DNA of 64,000 nucleotides from Arthrobacter sp. 9AX. Lineage in GTDB: Bacteria; Actinomycetota; Actinomycetes; Actinomycetales; Micrococcaceae. Positions 51,711-60,940 of the stretch are shown here, piece by piece. Both the position numbers and the translations under genes were made by a program. Location of the stretch: the NCBI RefSeq assembly GCF_902506095.1, contig NZ_LR733293.1, positions 707,502 to 771,501 of the forward strand. Direction: 5' to 3'. A model generated the notes under the pieces. That model was given only the letters and a program-made list of their open reading frames with translations, made no database searches and was not told the origin of the DNA. Positions within the stretch are counted from its first letter, which is position 1; the number at the start of each line of letters is the position of its first letter.

Positions 51711-51914
51711 TTAGAGCGGGCGGATGTTCTCTGCCTGCGGGCCCTTGGGACCCTGGGTCACATCGAATTCAACCTTCTGGTTCTCATCGAGTGAGCGGTA
51801 TCCGCTGCTGGCGATTGCCGAGTAGTGGGCGAAAACGTCAGCGGACCCGTCATCGGGGGCAATGAAGCCAAAACCCTTTTCGGCGTTGAACCATTTAACT
51901 GTGCCTGTTGCCAT
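51711..51914 (-). CDS. Cold-shock protein (CspA family)
   Basis: A 67-aa protein starting at ATG 51914. It has both RNA-binding motifs of the cold-shock domain, KGFGFIAP (RNP1) and DVFAHY (RNP2 variant of VFVH), after TVKWFNAE. It acts as an RNA chaperone. The 132-bp leader to the next gene is long enough for a structured 5' UTR, but I see no clear cold-box. Confidence 0.95.
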   Translation of the reverse strand: MATGTVKWFNAEKGFGFIAPDDGSADVFAHYSAIASSGYRSLDENQKVEFDVTQGPKGPQAENIRPL

Positions 51915-52046
51915 GGCTGCATTCCTTCGTGTGACTCTGATTTTCTCCCCGGGCCCAACGGCCCGAAGTGCGCGGAGAACGTCCCCCGCAGTCCCCAACG
52001 TACGGGGCAAAAGCCGTGCTTGCAAGGGTATCGACACTGGAAGTAG

Positions 52047-52673
52047 TCAGCGCATGCCCTCGCGGCGGATGGCGGTGGCGATTGCAGCGGCCCGGGTGTC
52101 CACCCCGAGCTTGGCATAAATGTGCGCCAGATGGGTCTTGACGGTGGCCTCGGAGATGAACAGGCGTTGGCCCAGTTCACGGTTGCTCAGGCCTTCCGTC
52201 AGGAGGCTGAGAAGCTCTGCTTCGCGCGGTGTCAGGATTTCGTCCGGGTTGCGCAGCTGCTGGAAAAGCCGGGACGCCACGGGCGCGCTCATCACGCTTC
52301 TGCCCTGCACGGCACCGCGGATGGCAGCGAAGATCTCGTCCGGGGCGGCGTCCTTCAGCAGGTACCCCATGGCGCCGGCGTCCACGGCCCGGACAATATC
52401 AGCATCGGAGTCGTAGGTGGTGAACACCAGGATGGCCTGCCCTTTGCGGCGCTCGCGGATGGTGCGGATGGCCTCGATCCCGTCCATCCCGGGCCCCATC
52501 GCGAGGTCCATCATTACCACCGAGACGGGGCCCTGCTCCAGGAGTTGCAGGGCTTCCTCCCCGGACGCAGCTTCCGCCACGACGCTGATGTCCGGCTGGG
52601 TGCCCAGCAGGGCCCGCAGCCCACTTCGCACCACCAGGTGGTCATCCACCAGCAGCACCGTGATGGCGGTCAT
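52047..52673 (-). CDS. NarL/FixJ-type response regulator
   Basis: A 208-aa regulator with receiver domain (D10-D11, phospho-acceptor D56, FTTYD and LLKDA for T and K) and a LuxR/GerE helix-turn-helix (LTPREAELLSLLTEGLSNRELGQRLFISEATVKTHLAHI). ATGA overlap with the sensor kinase gene. With the divergent HbpS-like gene the arrangement resembles the SenS-SenR-HbpS system of Streptomyces. Confidence 0.94.
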   Translation of the reverse strand: MTAITVLLVDDHLVVRSGLRALLGTQPDISVVAEAASGEEALQLLEQGPVSVVMMDLAMGPGMDGIEAIRTIRERRKGQAILVFTTYDSDADIVRAVDAGAMGYLLKDAAPDEIFAAIRGAVQGRSVMSAPVASRLFQQLRNPDEILTPREAELLSLLTEGLSNRELGQRLFISEATVKTHLAHIYAKLGVDTRAAAIATAIRREGMR

Positions 52674-53950
52674 ACGGATCTTCCCGGCCTCGCCGTGTCC
52701 GCCGGTGCGGGCAACTGCGCGGCCACGATGGTTCCTTCGCCGGGTGCACTTTCCACCGAAAAGGCGCCGCCGAGCTGTTCCACCCGCTGCCGCATGGCCC
52801 GCAGGCCATACCCTCCGGCTTCCGACGGCGGTGCTGCCGCCGCGGGATCAAAGCCGGCGCCGTCGTCGTACACATCCAAAGTGACGGCGTCCGGCAGGAA
52901 GCTAAGCGTCACCGTCGCAGTGGACCCGGCGGCGTGCAGGGTGATGTTTGATGCAGCGCTCTGGACCACGCGCAGGAGTGCGTGCCGCACGTCAGCGGGC
53001 ACCGGCCGTGGTTCACCGGTCACCAGGAGCCGGGCCTCCGGGACGTATTGCCTGGCAGCCAACAGCACGGCATCGGGCAGGGGCGATGCGTCCAGCCCTG
53101 GGGAAGCGAGCTCGTGGACCAGGCTCCGCGTTTCGGACAGGTTGCCCCTCAGCAGCGCGGTGGCCTGGCCGAGGCCGGCGCGGGCCGCGTCACTTGGCCA
53201 GGCCCTGCCGGCCGCTTCGAGGAGGAGTAGGCTGCTGGCCAGTCCCTGGGTCACGGTGTCGTGGATCTCCCGGGAGACGCGTTCCCGTTCGGCGACGGTT
53301 CCGGCGCGGCGCTCACTGGCCGCGAGCTGTCCCTGCGCGAGCGAAACCTCCGCGTGCAGGCGGCGCTGCTCCTCGGCGTCGTGCTGGATCCTGTCATAGA
53401 CCAGGGTCAGCATCACGCCGACGGCCAGTGGTCCAAGGAGCATCGCCAGGTCAGTGCCGTCGCTCAGCTTGAACAGGCCTGCCGCCGTGGCAGCCGCCGT
53501 CACGCCTGCTGCCACATACGCTGCCGCCCCGGTGAGGGCGCTGCGGCAGAGGAAAAACAGTGCGAAAGAGCACCAGGCAAAGCTGGGGGCAGCGATGACC
53601 AGGACCGCCCAGACGCCCACCAAGGCAGCCATCCACGATCCGCCAGGCCCGCCGCGCCGGGCCTGGACGGCGACCGCGACATACAGCAGGCAGGCGCCGG
53701 CGGCCAGGCCGAGGACCAGGATGTTGTCCGCTGGGCTGTGCCGCACCACGTAGCGGACCACGGAGGCCACCAGGAGGACCGCGAACCCAAGGTGTACGGC
53801 GGCGTCGATTTTGCCGAGGCGGGGGTGCCGTGTGCCGTTGGGCGTGGTTGTCCTGCCGGCGCCCTCGGCAGTGCCGCTGATGCCCCGGGCAGCGCGCGGG
53901 TCCGGGGACGACGCGGAGTGGGCAGCGTTGGCTCGGCTTGGCATGGACAT
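52670..53950 (-). CDS. NarL-type sensor histidine kinase
   Basis: A 426-aa membrane kinase: an N-terminal soluble stretch, five to six helices (about residues 50-185), then a HisKA_3 dimer domain with H230 in EREIHDTVTQGL-type sequence (SREIHDTVTQGLASSLLLLE) and an HATPase domain (DDGAGFDP, GGYGLRAMRQRVEQLGG). Its N-box (SAASNITLHA) is slightly diverged. The signal is sensed by the membrane part or by a partner such as the divergent secreted protein. Confidence 0.92.
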   Translation of the reverse strand: MSMPSRANAAHSASSPDPRAARGISGTAEGAGRTTTPNGTRHPRLGKIDAAVHLGFAVLLVASVVRYVVRHSPADNILVLGLAAGACLLYVAVAVQARRGGPGGSWMAALVGVWAVLVIAAPSFAWCSFALFFLCRSALTGAAAYVAAGVTAAATAAGLFKLSDGTDLAMLLGPLAVGVMLTLVYDRIQHDAEEQRRLHAEVSLAQGQLAASERRAGTVAERERVSREIHDTVTQGLASSLLLLEAAGRAWPSDAARAGLGQATALLRGNLSETRSLVHELASPGLDASPLPDAVLLAARQYVPEARLLVTGEPRPVPADVRHALLRVVQSAASNITLHAAGSTATVTLSFLPDAVTLDVYDDGAGFDPAAAAPPSEAGGYGLRAMRQRVEQLGGAFSVESAPGEGTIVAAQLPAPADTARPGRSV

Positions 53951-54151
53951 TCCGGTTCGGGTGGGGGACGGCTACCCACCATGCTAAAGCGCCCGCAGCC
54001 TTCCCGTCTCTCAACCTTTTGGCTGATACGGCTGGCCTTTCGGAGCAGGAGGCCGCAGCCAAAGGCCCGATGCCGGCCCCCGTCCTGCCCGAAAGGATGG
54101 AACTGCACCCCGCGCTGAACCGTGGCGGGGATCCGTTCAAAGGAAAACACC

Positions 54152-54718
54152 ATGAAGAAGTCCTCGAAAGTATTCGCCGCGGCAGCAGCCGGCGCGCTTG
54201 CCCTCACCGCCGCCGCCACCGTCACCGCCAACGCCGGCCCCGGCACCGCTGCCACGGCCGTCCCCGCGGCCGACATCCAGCCCGTTCCCGGGAACGTGGT
54301 CCAGCAGAACCGGATTTCCGTGGGCGCCTCCGCCGAGGCCGTGTCCGGCGCGCTCGCCAAGTGCCAGGCGGACAAGCTGCCGTTCGTTACCGTGGCGCTG
54401 GTTGACCGCTTCGGCACGGTCCAGGCGCTCCTGCGGGGCGACAACGCGGCCGAGCACACCATTGAGGCCGCCAAGCAGAAGGCCTACACTGCCGCAGCCT
54501 TCGGAACCCCCACCAGCGAGCTGGCCAAACGGATCAACGGAAACGGCCCCAGCATCGCGGATCTCCCCGGCACGCTCTTCCTGGCCGGTGGCGTGCCGTT
54601 GAAGGTCAACGGTGTTTCCGTCGCGGGGATCGGCGTCGGCGGTGCTCCCGACGGAGCACTGGATGAGGCCTGCGCTGTTGCAGGAGCCGATGCCATCATT
54701 GCTGCCGCCGCTCAGTAG
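54152..54718 (+). CDS. Secreted HbpS/GlcG-family protein
   Basis: ATG 54152 with AAAGGA upstream gives 188 aa. A signal peptide ends ...TVTANA. The GlcG/HbpS fold is visible in SAEAVSGALAKCQADKLPFVTVALVDRFG, LLRGDNAAEHTIEAAKQKAYTAAAFG and VAGIGVGGAPDGALDEACAVAGADAI. Streptomyces HbpS is a secreted heme- and redox-sensing protein that modulates a NarL-type kinase. Divergent kinase and regulator genes here make the same job likely. It contains two Cys, and no assigned heme ligand can be proved. Confidence 0.85.
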   Translation: MKKSSKVFAAAAAGALALTAAATVTANAGPGTAATAVPAADIQPVPGNVVQQNRISVGASAEAVSGALAKCQADKLPFVTVALVDRFGTVQALLRGDNAAEHTIEAAKQKAYTAAAFGTPTSELAKRINGNGPSIADLPGTLFLAGGVPLKVNGVSVAGIGVGGAPDGALDEACAVAGADAIIAAAAQ

Positions 54719-54728
54719 GCTGGGCTGC

Positions 54729-55436
54729 ATGAGGTGGTTTGGGGCTGGCTGTCTTGTCCTTTGCTTAACCCTGGCCACGACGGCGTGCCAGGCGGGGCCG
54801 GAGGCGACCCGGGCACCGCAGCCTGCTCCGCCGTCGTCCGCTGCCGGCGCGGAAGTCGGGGCGCGCGCCACGGAAAGCACACCAGCGGCTGCATCCTCAT
54901 CCGCGGCGGCACCTGTTCCTCCGGTGCTGTCCGCGGAGGAACAGGCACTGCTCGACCAGGACCTGATCGCCGCGGCCAAGGCCAACAACGTGCCGTTGGT
55001 GCAGGAGCTGATCGGGCGCGGGGGAGACGTCAACGCCAAGGACGCGATCCAGGACTCGGCGTTCCTCTACGCGGGCGCGGAAGGGTTCAACGATGTGCTC
55101 AGGCTGGCGCTTGCGGCCGGGGCGGATGTTGCCGGCACAAACAGGTACGGCGGCACGGCCCTGATCCCGGCCAGCGAACACGGCCACGTGGAAACGGTTC
55201 AAATCCTGATTGGTGCCGGGGTGCCCGTCAACCACGTCAACAACCTCGGATGGACCGCCATGCAGGAAGCCATCCTGCTGAACACCGGCGGGCCACGGCA
55301 GCAGGAGGTGGTCCGGCTGCTCCTCGAGGCCGGCGCGGATCCCAACATCCGTGACCGGGAAGGCCGCACCGCGCTCCAGAACGCCGAAAGGCTGGGCTTC
55401 GCGGAGATCGCGGCCCTGATCCGCAACCGGGGTTGA
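54729..55436 (+). CDS. Ankyrin-repeat lipoprotein
   Basis: ATG 54729 gives 235 aa. The signal ends LATTAC (lipobox), then a Ser/Ala/Pro-rich linker and about four ankyrin repeats from residue 85 (LIAAAKANNVPLVQELIGRGGDVNAKD; GFNDVLRLALAAGADVAG; GHVETVQILIGAGVPVNHV; QQEVVRLLLEAGADPNIRD). An extracellular protein-interaction module held on the membrane. It follows the HbpS-like gene by ten bases and may be part of the same unit. Confidence 0.88.
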   Translation: MRWFGAGCLVLCLTLATTACQAGPEATRAPQPAPPSSAAGAEVGARATESTPAAASSSAAAPVPPVLSAEEQALLDQDLIAAAKANNVPLVQELIGRGGDVNAKDAIQDSAFLYAGAEGFNDVLRLALAAGADVAGTNRYGGTALIPASEHGHVETVQILIGAGVPVNHVNNLGWTAMQEAILLNTGGPRQQEVVRLLLEAGADPNIRDREGRTALQNAERLGFAEIAALIRNRG

Positions 55437-55458
55437 CTCATTCCAGCACCCGCTGGAA

Positions 55459-55539
55459 TTCCCCACCTTTGCCGCAAACCACGACGGCGCGCCGCACTTT
55501 TGGTGCGACGCGCCGCCGTCGTGATCAAAAGGTGGGGAA
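55459..55539. repeat. Nested palindrome / bidirectional terminator, copy 1
   Basis: Outer perfect arms TTCCCCACCTTT (55459-55470) and AAAGGTGGGGAA (55528-55539) enclose an inner GC-rich inverted repeat (55480-55523, CACGACGGCG ... CGCCGTCGTG). It lies between convergent genes, and a related element lies at 59180-59262. Could end transcription from both sides or be a repeated extragenic palindrome. Confidence 0.75.
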
Positions 55540-55550
55540 ACTCAGCCGCC

Positions 55551-56735
55551 CTACATGGCTTCGAGGACGCTGACGTAGTTGGCGATGCCTACGCCGCCCA
55601 TGTTCTGGACGGCCGCCCGGCGGGGGCTGGCAAGCTGCATGTCTCCGGCCGTCCCGGTCAGCTGCATGGCGGCGATAACGTGCTGGGACACACCGGTTGC
55701 GCCGACGGGGTGGCCCTTGGCCTTGAGGCCGCCGGAGACGTTGACCGGCAGCTTGCCGTCCTTGTACACCCAGCCTTCCTCGATGGCGCGGGCGCCCTGG
55801 CCCGGCTCCGTCAGGCCCATGGCCTCGTACATCAGCAGTTCGGCGATGGTGAAGCAGTCGTGCACCTCGGCGAAGTCGATCCCGTCGAGCCCGACGCCCG
55901 CCATTGCCAGCGCCCGCTGCCAGGACACCCGGTTAGCGGCGAAGGCCACCGGATCGCGGCGCGCCGCAGGGAAGAAATCGTTGGCGTGGCCGAAGCCGGC
56001 GAGCCGGACAGGGGCAGTTGCGCCGCCGGTCGCCGCAGTGGAAAGGACGACGGCGGCCGCGCCGTCTGACACGGGCGAACAGTCAGTGCGGCGCAGGGGA
56101 TCGGCCACCATGGGGTTCTTGTCCGAGACCGTGCGGCAGAACTCCTCGCCGAGGTCCTTGCGCAGCTGGGCGTAGGGGTTGTCCACGCCGTTGCGGTGGT
56201 TCTTCGCCGCGATGCTGCCGAGGACGTCGGCAACGTTTCCGTACCGTTTTTCGTAGTGCTTGGCCACCTCGGCGAAGAGTCCTGTGAAGCCGGTGGTGGA
56301 AGCCTTGCCGGCCAAGTCGTAGTCGGCGCCCAGCAGGCCGGCTCCCACAACGTCGGCTCCGGCGTGCGTCATTTTCTCGGCGCCGATCACCAATACGGTC
56401 TTTGCGGTGCCGGCCAGCAGGGACTTGGTGCCCTGCTGGAAGGCGGCGGAGCCGGAAGCGCACGCATTTTCCACCCGGGTGGCGGGAACGTTGGCAAGCT
56501 GGTCCGAGACCTGCAGCGCCAGCGACGACGGAAACGCCAGCGGCATCATGCCGGAATTGAACTGGCCGAGGTAGATTTCATCGACCTGGCCGGGCTCAAT
56601 GCCGGCACTCTCGATGGCCTCGCTGGCCACCTGGACGATCAGCGACTCCAGCGTCTGGTCCGTCAGTTTTCCGAACCGGCTGTGCCCCCAGCCCGTGAGC
56701 AGGACATCCTTGCCGAACTTTTCCTTCAGGCTCAC
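55551..56735 (-). CDS. Thiolase (acetyl-CoA acetyltransferase)
   Basis: A 394-aa thiolase with nucleophile C92 ([10 protein letters not shown]), HDCFTIAE and the [11 protein letters not shown] block. The shape is of the SCP2-type thiolase branch rather than PcaF. With the two CoA-transferase subunits it could cleave acetoacetyl-CoA to two acetyl-CoA. Its start overlaps the subunit B stop by four bases, so all three genes form one operon. Confidence 0.9.
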   Translation of the reverse strand: MSLKEKFGKDVLLTGWGHSRFGKLTDQTLESLIVQVASEAIESAGIEPGQVDEIYLGQFNSGMMPLAFPSSLALQVSDQLANVPATRVENACASGSAAFQQGTKSLLAGTAKTVLVIGAEKMTHAGADVVGAGLLGADYDLAGKASTTGFTGLFAEVAKHYEKRYGNVADVLGSIAAKNHRNGVDNPYAQLRKDLGEEFCRTVSDKNPMVADPLRRTDCSPVSDGAAAVVLSTAATGGATAPVRLAGFGHANDFFPAARRDPVAFAANRVSWQRALAMAGVGLDGIDFAEVHDCFTIAELLMYEAMGLTEPGQGARAIEEGWVYKDGKLPVNVSGGLKAKGHPVGATGVSQHVIAAMQLTGTAGDMQLASPRRAAVQNMGGVGIANYVSVLEAM

Positions 56736-57445
56736 GCCGGGGCTCCTTCCAGGGTTGATTCTCCAATGGAATTACCCGGGCCCGGGTCCAAGGCCACGGT
56801 GAACTCCGCCTCCGTCTTCCCCTGGATCTCCTCCACGGTGACGCCCGGCGCAAGACGGGTCAGCGTGAGCTGCCGCCCGCCGTCTGTTTCGTGTTCATTC
56901 TTCACGAAGTCGAACACGGCGAGGTCGCTGATGATCCGGTCCACAACCCCCAGCCCCGTGAGGGGGAGGGTGCATTCGCGAACGATCTTGGCGCTGCCGT
57001 CCTTCGCATTGTGCTCCGTGAGGACCACCACCCGCGGCGTTCCAGCCACGAGGTCCATGGCGCCGCCCATTCCCTTGACCATCTTGCCGGGGATGGTCCA
57101 GTTGGCCAGGTCGCCGCGGCCGGAGACCTGCATCGCACCGAGGATGGCCACCTTCACGTGGCCGCCGCGGATCATGCCAAAGGACGTGGCCGAATCAAAG
57201 ATGCTTCCGCCGGGCAGCACCGTGACGGTCTGTTTGCCCGCGTTGATGAGGTCCGCGTCTTCCTCGCCCTCGTACGGGAACGGGCCCATGCCGAGCAGTC
57301 CGTTTTCGCTTTGCAGGACAACGCGGACGCCGTGGGGCAGGTTGTTGGCCACCAGCGTGGGGATGCCGATCCCCAGGTTGACGTAGTCGCCGTCGTTCAG
57401 TTCTTCGGCCGCGATGGCGGCCATTTCATCCCTGGTCCAGGCCAT
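56732..57445 (-). CDS. CoA-transferase subunit B (SCOT type)
   Basis: A 237-aa beta subunit. [15 protein letters not shown] is the family opening and E47 in [10 protein letters not shown] is the catalytic glutamate that forms the acyl-enzyme. The best reading is succinyl-CoA:3-ketoacid CoA-transferase, with 3-oxoadipate CoA-transferase (PcaJ) as the alternative. Lies 25 bases after subunit A. Confidence 0.9.
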   Translation of the reverse strand: MAWTRDEMAAIAAEELNDGDYVNLGIGIPTLVANNLPHGVRVVLQSENGLLGMGPFPYEGEEDADLINAGKQTVTVLPGGSIFDSATSFGMIRGGHVKVAILGAMQVSGRGDLANWTIPGKMVKGMGGAMDLVAGTPRVVVLTEHNAKDGSAKIVRECTLPLTGLGVVDRIISDLAVFDFVKNEHETDGGRQLTLTRLAPGVTVEEIQGKTEAEFTVALDPGPGNSIGESTLEGAPA

Positions 57446-57470
57446 GGGGCTCTCCTCTTAAGTGTGGTGG

Positions 57471-58199
57471 CTAAACGGTCAGCGCTTCGGCTTCGACCGG
57501 GACGCGGGGACGGACGGTGCGCTGCTCTATGTCCTTGACCCGGTCCGTGGCCTGCACCAGCCGCTGGACGTAGACGCCGGGGGTGACGATGTGGTTCGGG
57601 TCCAGGTCCCCGGGTGCCACGATCACCTCCGCTTCAGCGACGGTCAGTGTGCCGGCGGTGGCGACAACGGGATTGAAGTTCCGCGCGGTGTACCGGTAGA
57701 TGAGGTTTCCGTCCGTGTCTGCCGTGTGGGCGTGGACCAGTGCGACGTCGGCCCGGATGGCCCGCTCCTGGATGTACGTTTCGCCGTCGAAGACCTCGTG
57801 CGGCTTGCCGTCGGCCACCAGGGTGCCTACGCCGGTTTTGGTGTAGAAGGCAGGGATGCCGGCGCCGCCGGCCCGGAGGCGCTCGGCCAGAGTGCCCTGC
57901 GGGGTGAATTCCACCTCCAGCTTCCCGGCGAGGTACTGCTCGGCGAAGAGTCTGTTTTCGCCCACATAGGAGGCGATGACCTTGCGCACCTGGCCGGCTT
58001 CGATCAAGATGCCGAGGCCCTTGCCGTCCACGCCCATGTTGTTGGAGACCACCGTCAGGTCTTTTACGCCGGAGTCCCGGACGGCTTCGATGAGGTCCGC
58101 CGGGATGCCGCTCAGGCCGAAGCCGCCCACGGCAAGGGTGATTCCATCGCGCAGTGCCCCGTCCAGGGCGACGGCGGCGGCTGGCTGAAGTTTGGACAT
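57471..58199 (-). CDS. CoA-transferase subunit A (SCOT type)
   Basis: A 242-aa alpha subunit with AVGGFGLSGIPADLIEA, SNNMGVDGKGLGILIEAGQV, SYVGENRLFAEQYLAG and FTPQGTLAERLRAGGAGIPAFYT, all family signatures. First gene of the A-B-thiolase operon, divergent from the IclR gene, whose product probably controls it. Confidence 0.92.
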   Translation of the reverse strand: MSKLQPAAAVALDGALRDGITLAVGGFGLSGIPADLIEAVRDSGVKDLTVVSNNMGVDGKGLGILIEAGQVRKVIASYVGENRLFAEQYLAGKLEVEFTPQGTLAERLRAGGAGIPAFYTKTGVGTLVADGKPHEVFDGETYIQERAIRADVALVHAHTADTDGNLIYRYTARNFNPVVATAGTLTVAEAEVIVAPGDLDPNHIVTPGVYVQRLVQATDRVKDIEQRTVRPRVPVEAEALTV

Positions 58200-58381
58200 G
58201 GCGCCTCCTCGTTGAGTGTCCCGGTGTTTCTGTCCACTTTATGGACGATGGGTCTGCGTATGGACACTACGGGCGGTCTGAAGCGGCTGTCAAGGTGCTG
58301 CCCAGGCAGGAAAAGGCGCATTTTTACAGTGTGGACGGTACGCTGGGAAGTATCCATATTATGGACCTTTGGAGGAGAATT
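58200..58381. promoter_or_regulatory. Divergent IclR-controlled promoter region
   Basis: The 182-bp gap holds GTCCA-CTTTA-TGGAC at 58232-58246, TATGGACA at 58260, GTGTGGAC at 58330, and TCCAT-ATT-ATGGA at 58353-58365. The repeated TGGAC/GTCCA half-site looks like IclR-type operators; two sit as inverted pairs. Confidence 0.6.
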
Positions 58382-59176
58382 GTGAGTAACGTGCCGGTTC
58401 CGGGGGCCCAGGTGGTCAGCCGCATCGCCGGTTTGCTGCGGCTTGTTGGCCGCAGCGCCGAGGGAATGCCGCTGTCAGTGCTGGTGCGTGAATCCGGCCT
58501 TACACGGCCCACCGTCCACCGGCTGTTGTCCTCGCTGGCGTCCGAGGGGCTGCTGGACCACGATCCCGGCAGCGGGAACTGGGTGCTGGGGCCCGAGATC
58601 CTCCTCATGGGGTCAGTGGCATCGGCACGCTTCCCGCTGGAGGACATCGCGCGGCCAAGCCTGCGCAGACTGTCCGAAGCAACAGGGGAGAGTGCGTTCT
58701 TCTCCATCCGCCGCGGGTCCGAGACAGTGTGTCTGCTGCGTGAGGAGGGCAGCTTTCCGGTCCGGTCCTTCGTGCTGCACGAGGGCGTCCGGTTCCCGCT
58801 CGGTGTGGCCTCCGCGGGCACCGCGATCATGGCTTTCCTGCCGGAGGCTGAACAGGAGGAGCTGCTGGGTGACTGGGCCGGGCACGCCGGGATGTTCGCG
58901 CCCGGCCACCGGGAGGACCTTGTCCGGGCCAACCTCGACCAAACCAGGCTCAAGGGCTACTCGGTGAATCCCGGGCTGGTGCTCGAAGGCAGCTGGGGGA
59001 TGGGCGCCGCGGTGTTCGACCAGGCAGGCCGGCCGGCGTGGGCACTGTCCCTGACCGGCATTGAACCGCGCTTCAAGCCGGAACGCCAGGAAGAGCTGGG
59101 CGGCCTCCTGATGGCGGAGGCCCACCGCATCACCCAGCAGCTGGGCGGAAGCGCCCAAGGCGACCGGCTCCGCTGA
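58382..59176 (+). CDS. IclR family transcriptional regulator
   Basis: GTG 58382 with GGAGGAG five bases ahead gives 264 aa; the ATG further upstream has no ribosome site. Winged helix SVLVRESGLTRPTVHRLLSSLASEGLLDHDPG, then the effector domain (ESAFFSIRRGSETVCLLREEG ... FPLGVASAGTAIMAFLPE). It should respond to a metabolite of the divergent CoA-transferase pathway and bind the TGGAC repeats next to it. Confidence 0.92.
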   Translation: MSNVPVPGAQVVSRIAGLLRLVGRSAEGMPLSVLVRESGLTRPTVHRLLSSLASEGLLDHDPGSGNWVLGPEILLMGSVASARFPLEDIARPSLRRLSEATGESAFFSIRRGSETVCLLREEGSFPVRSFVLHEGVRFPLGVASAGTAIMAFLPEAEQEELLGDWAGHAGMFAPGHREDLVRANLDQTRLKGYSVNPGLVLEGSWGMGAAVFDQAGRPAWALSLTGIEPRFKPERQEELGGLLMAEAHRITQQLGGSAQGDRLR

Positions 59177-59179
59177 GTC

Positions 59180-59262
59180 TCCCCGGCTTTACCGGGAAAC
59201 GACGACGGCGCGCCGCCCTTTGAGGTGCGACGCGTCGTCGTGCTTCCCTGAACCTGGGGAAT
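59180..59262. repeat. Nested palindrome / bidirectional terminator, copy 2
   Basis: The inner part (about 59200-59242) repeats the copy at 55480-55523: ACGACGGCGCGCCGC on one side and GGTGCGACGCG...TCGTCGTG on the other. The outer arms are less perfect (CCCCGG / CCTGGGGA). It lies between the convergent iclR and nadE genes. Confidence 0.7.
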
Positions 59263-59303
59263 CTCAGCGACTGATCAGCCCCGGCGACGTCTGCGCTGGA
59301 GAA

Positions 59304-60158
59304 CTACAGTCCGGCGCGGGGCTCTTCCGGGCCCTGGCCCTTCCACCACGTATCAAAGATGGTGACCGGAACGGTCCGCTTGTGCCGGGTGCGCAGGTAC
59401 TTCTCCTCGATGGACTCCGCCACGGAATCCGGGACGTCCCGGCCTTCCAGGTAGTCGTCGATCTGGTCGTAGCTGAGGCCCAGCTCATCCTCATCGGTAC
59501 GGCCCGGTTTGTCATCCAGCAGGTCCGCGGTGGGCACCTTTTCCCAGATGCGCGCCGGTGCCCCGAGCTCGGCCAGCAGCGCGCGGTTCTGCCGCTTGTT
59601 CAGGCCGAACAGCGGCAGGATGTCCGCGCCGCCGTCGCCGTACTTGGTAAAGAATCCGGTGACCGATTCGGCGCCGTGGTCGGTGCCGATGACCAGGTAG
59701 TTGTGTTCGCCGGCCAGCGCATACTGGGCAATCATCCGCGTGCGGGCCTTGGTGTTGCCCTTGTGGAAGTCGGAAATCTCCGAGCCCACGGTCTTCTCGA
59801 ATTCATCCTCGAAGCCGTCAACGGCAGCAGAAATATTGAAGGTCCACTCGGTCTTGGGCCGGATGAAGTCCAGGGCGGCCTGGGCGTCTTCCTCGTCGTG
59901 CTGGACGCCGTACGGCAGGCGGACTGCCACAAAGTTCGCGTCCACACCCTCTGCCTCGAGTTCCTCAACGGCCAGCTGTGCCAAGCGGCCGGCGAGCGAG
60001 GAATCCAACCCGCCGGATATGCCCAGCACGAATCCCTTGGTATGGGTGGCCTTGAGATATTCCTTGAGGAAGGCGACGCGCTTGCGCACCTCCCCGGCGG
60101 GGTCGATCCGGGGCTGTACGCCCATTTCTTCAATGATCCTGGCCTGGAGTTCGCGCAT
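59304..60158 (-). CDS. nadE: NH3-dependent NAD+ synthetase
   Basis: ATG 60158 (284 aa, [13 protein letters not shown]) is chosen over the TTG at 60185. The P-loop [31 protein letters not shown], and [28 protein letters not shown] are the NadE signatures; there is no glutaminase domain, so it uses ammonia. It makes NAD+ from deamido-NAD+ and ATP. Confidence 0.95.
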   Translation of the reverse strand: MRELQARIIEEMGVQPRIDPAGEVRKRVAFLKEYLKATHTKGFVLGISGGLDSSLAGRLAQLAVEELEAEGVDANFVAVRLPYGVQHDEEDAQAALDFIRPKTEWTFNISAAVDGFEDEFEKTVGSEISDFHKGNTKARTRMIAQYALAGEHNYLVIGTDHGAESVTGFFTKYGDGGADILPLFGLNKRQNRALLAELGAPARIWEKVPTADLLDDKPGRTDEDELGLSYDQIDDYLEGRDVPDSVAESIEEKYLRTRHKRTVPVTIFDTWWKGQGPEEPRAGL

Positions 60159-60232
60159 GCTGTCCAGCCTAGCCAGCGGTGTCAACAGCGCTCAAGCATC
60201 CACACCGGCCGGCCGCCACTAAACTGGAAACC

Positions 60233-60817
60233 ATGACTTCCCCCAGTGATACTGCAGTGGACACTGCTGCCGCCCGCGCCCGCCTGCTGGAACTGATCAA
60301 GGAACTTGCCGTGGTCCGCGGCAAGGTGATCCTCTCCAGCGGAAAGGAAGCGGACTACTACATCGACCTGCGCCGCATCACCCTGCACCACGAGGCCTCG
60401 AAGCTGGTGGGCCAGGTGATGCTGGCGCTGGCGGACGACGCCGGCATCGACTTTGAGTGCGCGGGCGGGCTCACCATGGGAGCCGACCCCGTGGGTACGG
60501 CCGTGATGCACTCCGCCGTGGACGCCGGCCGGCCCGTGGACGCGTTTGTGGTCCGCAAGGCCCAAAAGTCCTACGGCATGGGCCGTCAGGTGGAGGGCCC
60601 TTCGGTGGAAGGCCGCAGGGTGCTGGTCCTTGAGGACACCTCCACCACCGGCGGTTCGGCGCTGACCGCAGTGGAAGGGGTCCGGAAAGCCGGCGGAAAC
60701 GTGGTTGCTGTCGCCGTCATCGTGGACCGGGACACCGGAGCCAAGGAAAAGATCGAAGCCGAGACCGGCGTTCCCTACCTCTTCGCCTTCGGCAAGGACG
60801 AGCTCGGCCTTTCGTAA
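60233..60817 (+). CDS. pyrE: Orotate phosphoribosyltransferase
   Basis: ATG 60233 gives 194 aa. YYIDLRRITLHHEAS, RKAQKSYGMGRQVEG and the PRPP-binding VLVLEDTSTTGGSAL motif identify OPRTase, which makes OMP in pyrimidine synthesis. Divergent from nadE with 74 bp between; not linked to other pyr genes here. Confidence 0.95.
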   Translation: MTSPSDTAVDTAAARARLLELIKELAVVRGKVILSSGKEADYYIDLRRITLHHEASKLVGQVMLALADDAGIDFECAGGLTMGADPVGTAVMHSAVDAGRPVDAFVVRKAQKSYGMGRQVEGPSVEGRRVLVLEDTSTTGGSALTAVEGVRKAGGNVVAVAVIVDRDTGAKEKIEAETGVPYLFAFGKDELGLS

Positions 60818-60837
60818 CCGCGCTTTTACCGGACTTG

Positions 60838-60873
60838 CACCGGAGCCCGGGCCCAATGGCCCGGGCTCCGGTG
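60838..60873 (+). terminator. Long hairpin after pyrE
   Basis: A 16-base perfect stem (60838-60853 with 60858-60873, CACCGGAGCCCGGGCC and complement) around a CAAT loop. No T run follows, so termination may need Rho or the hairpin has another role. Confidence 0.7.
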
Positions 60874-60940
60874 TTGGATCCGGGGTGGAGCTGCCTTATT
60901 ATTTGCGTAATCCCCTTTTCCCGTACGGAGAACGTGCACT

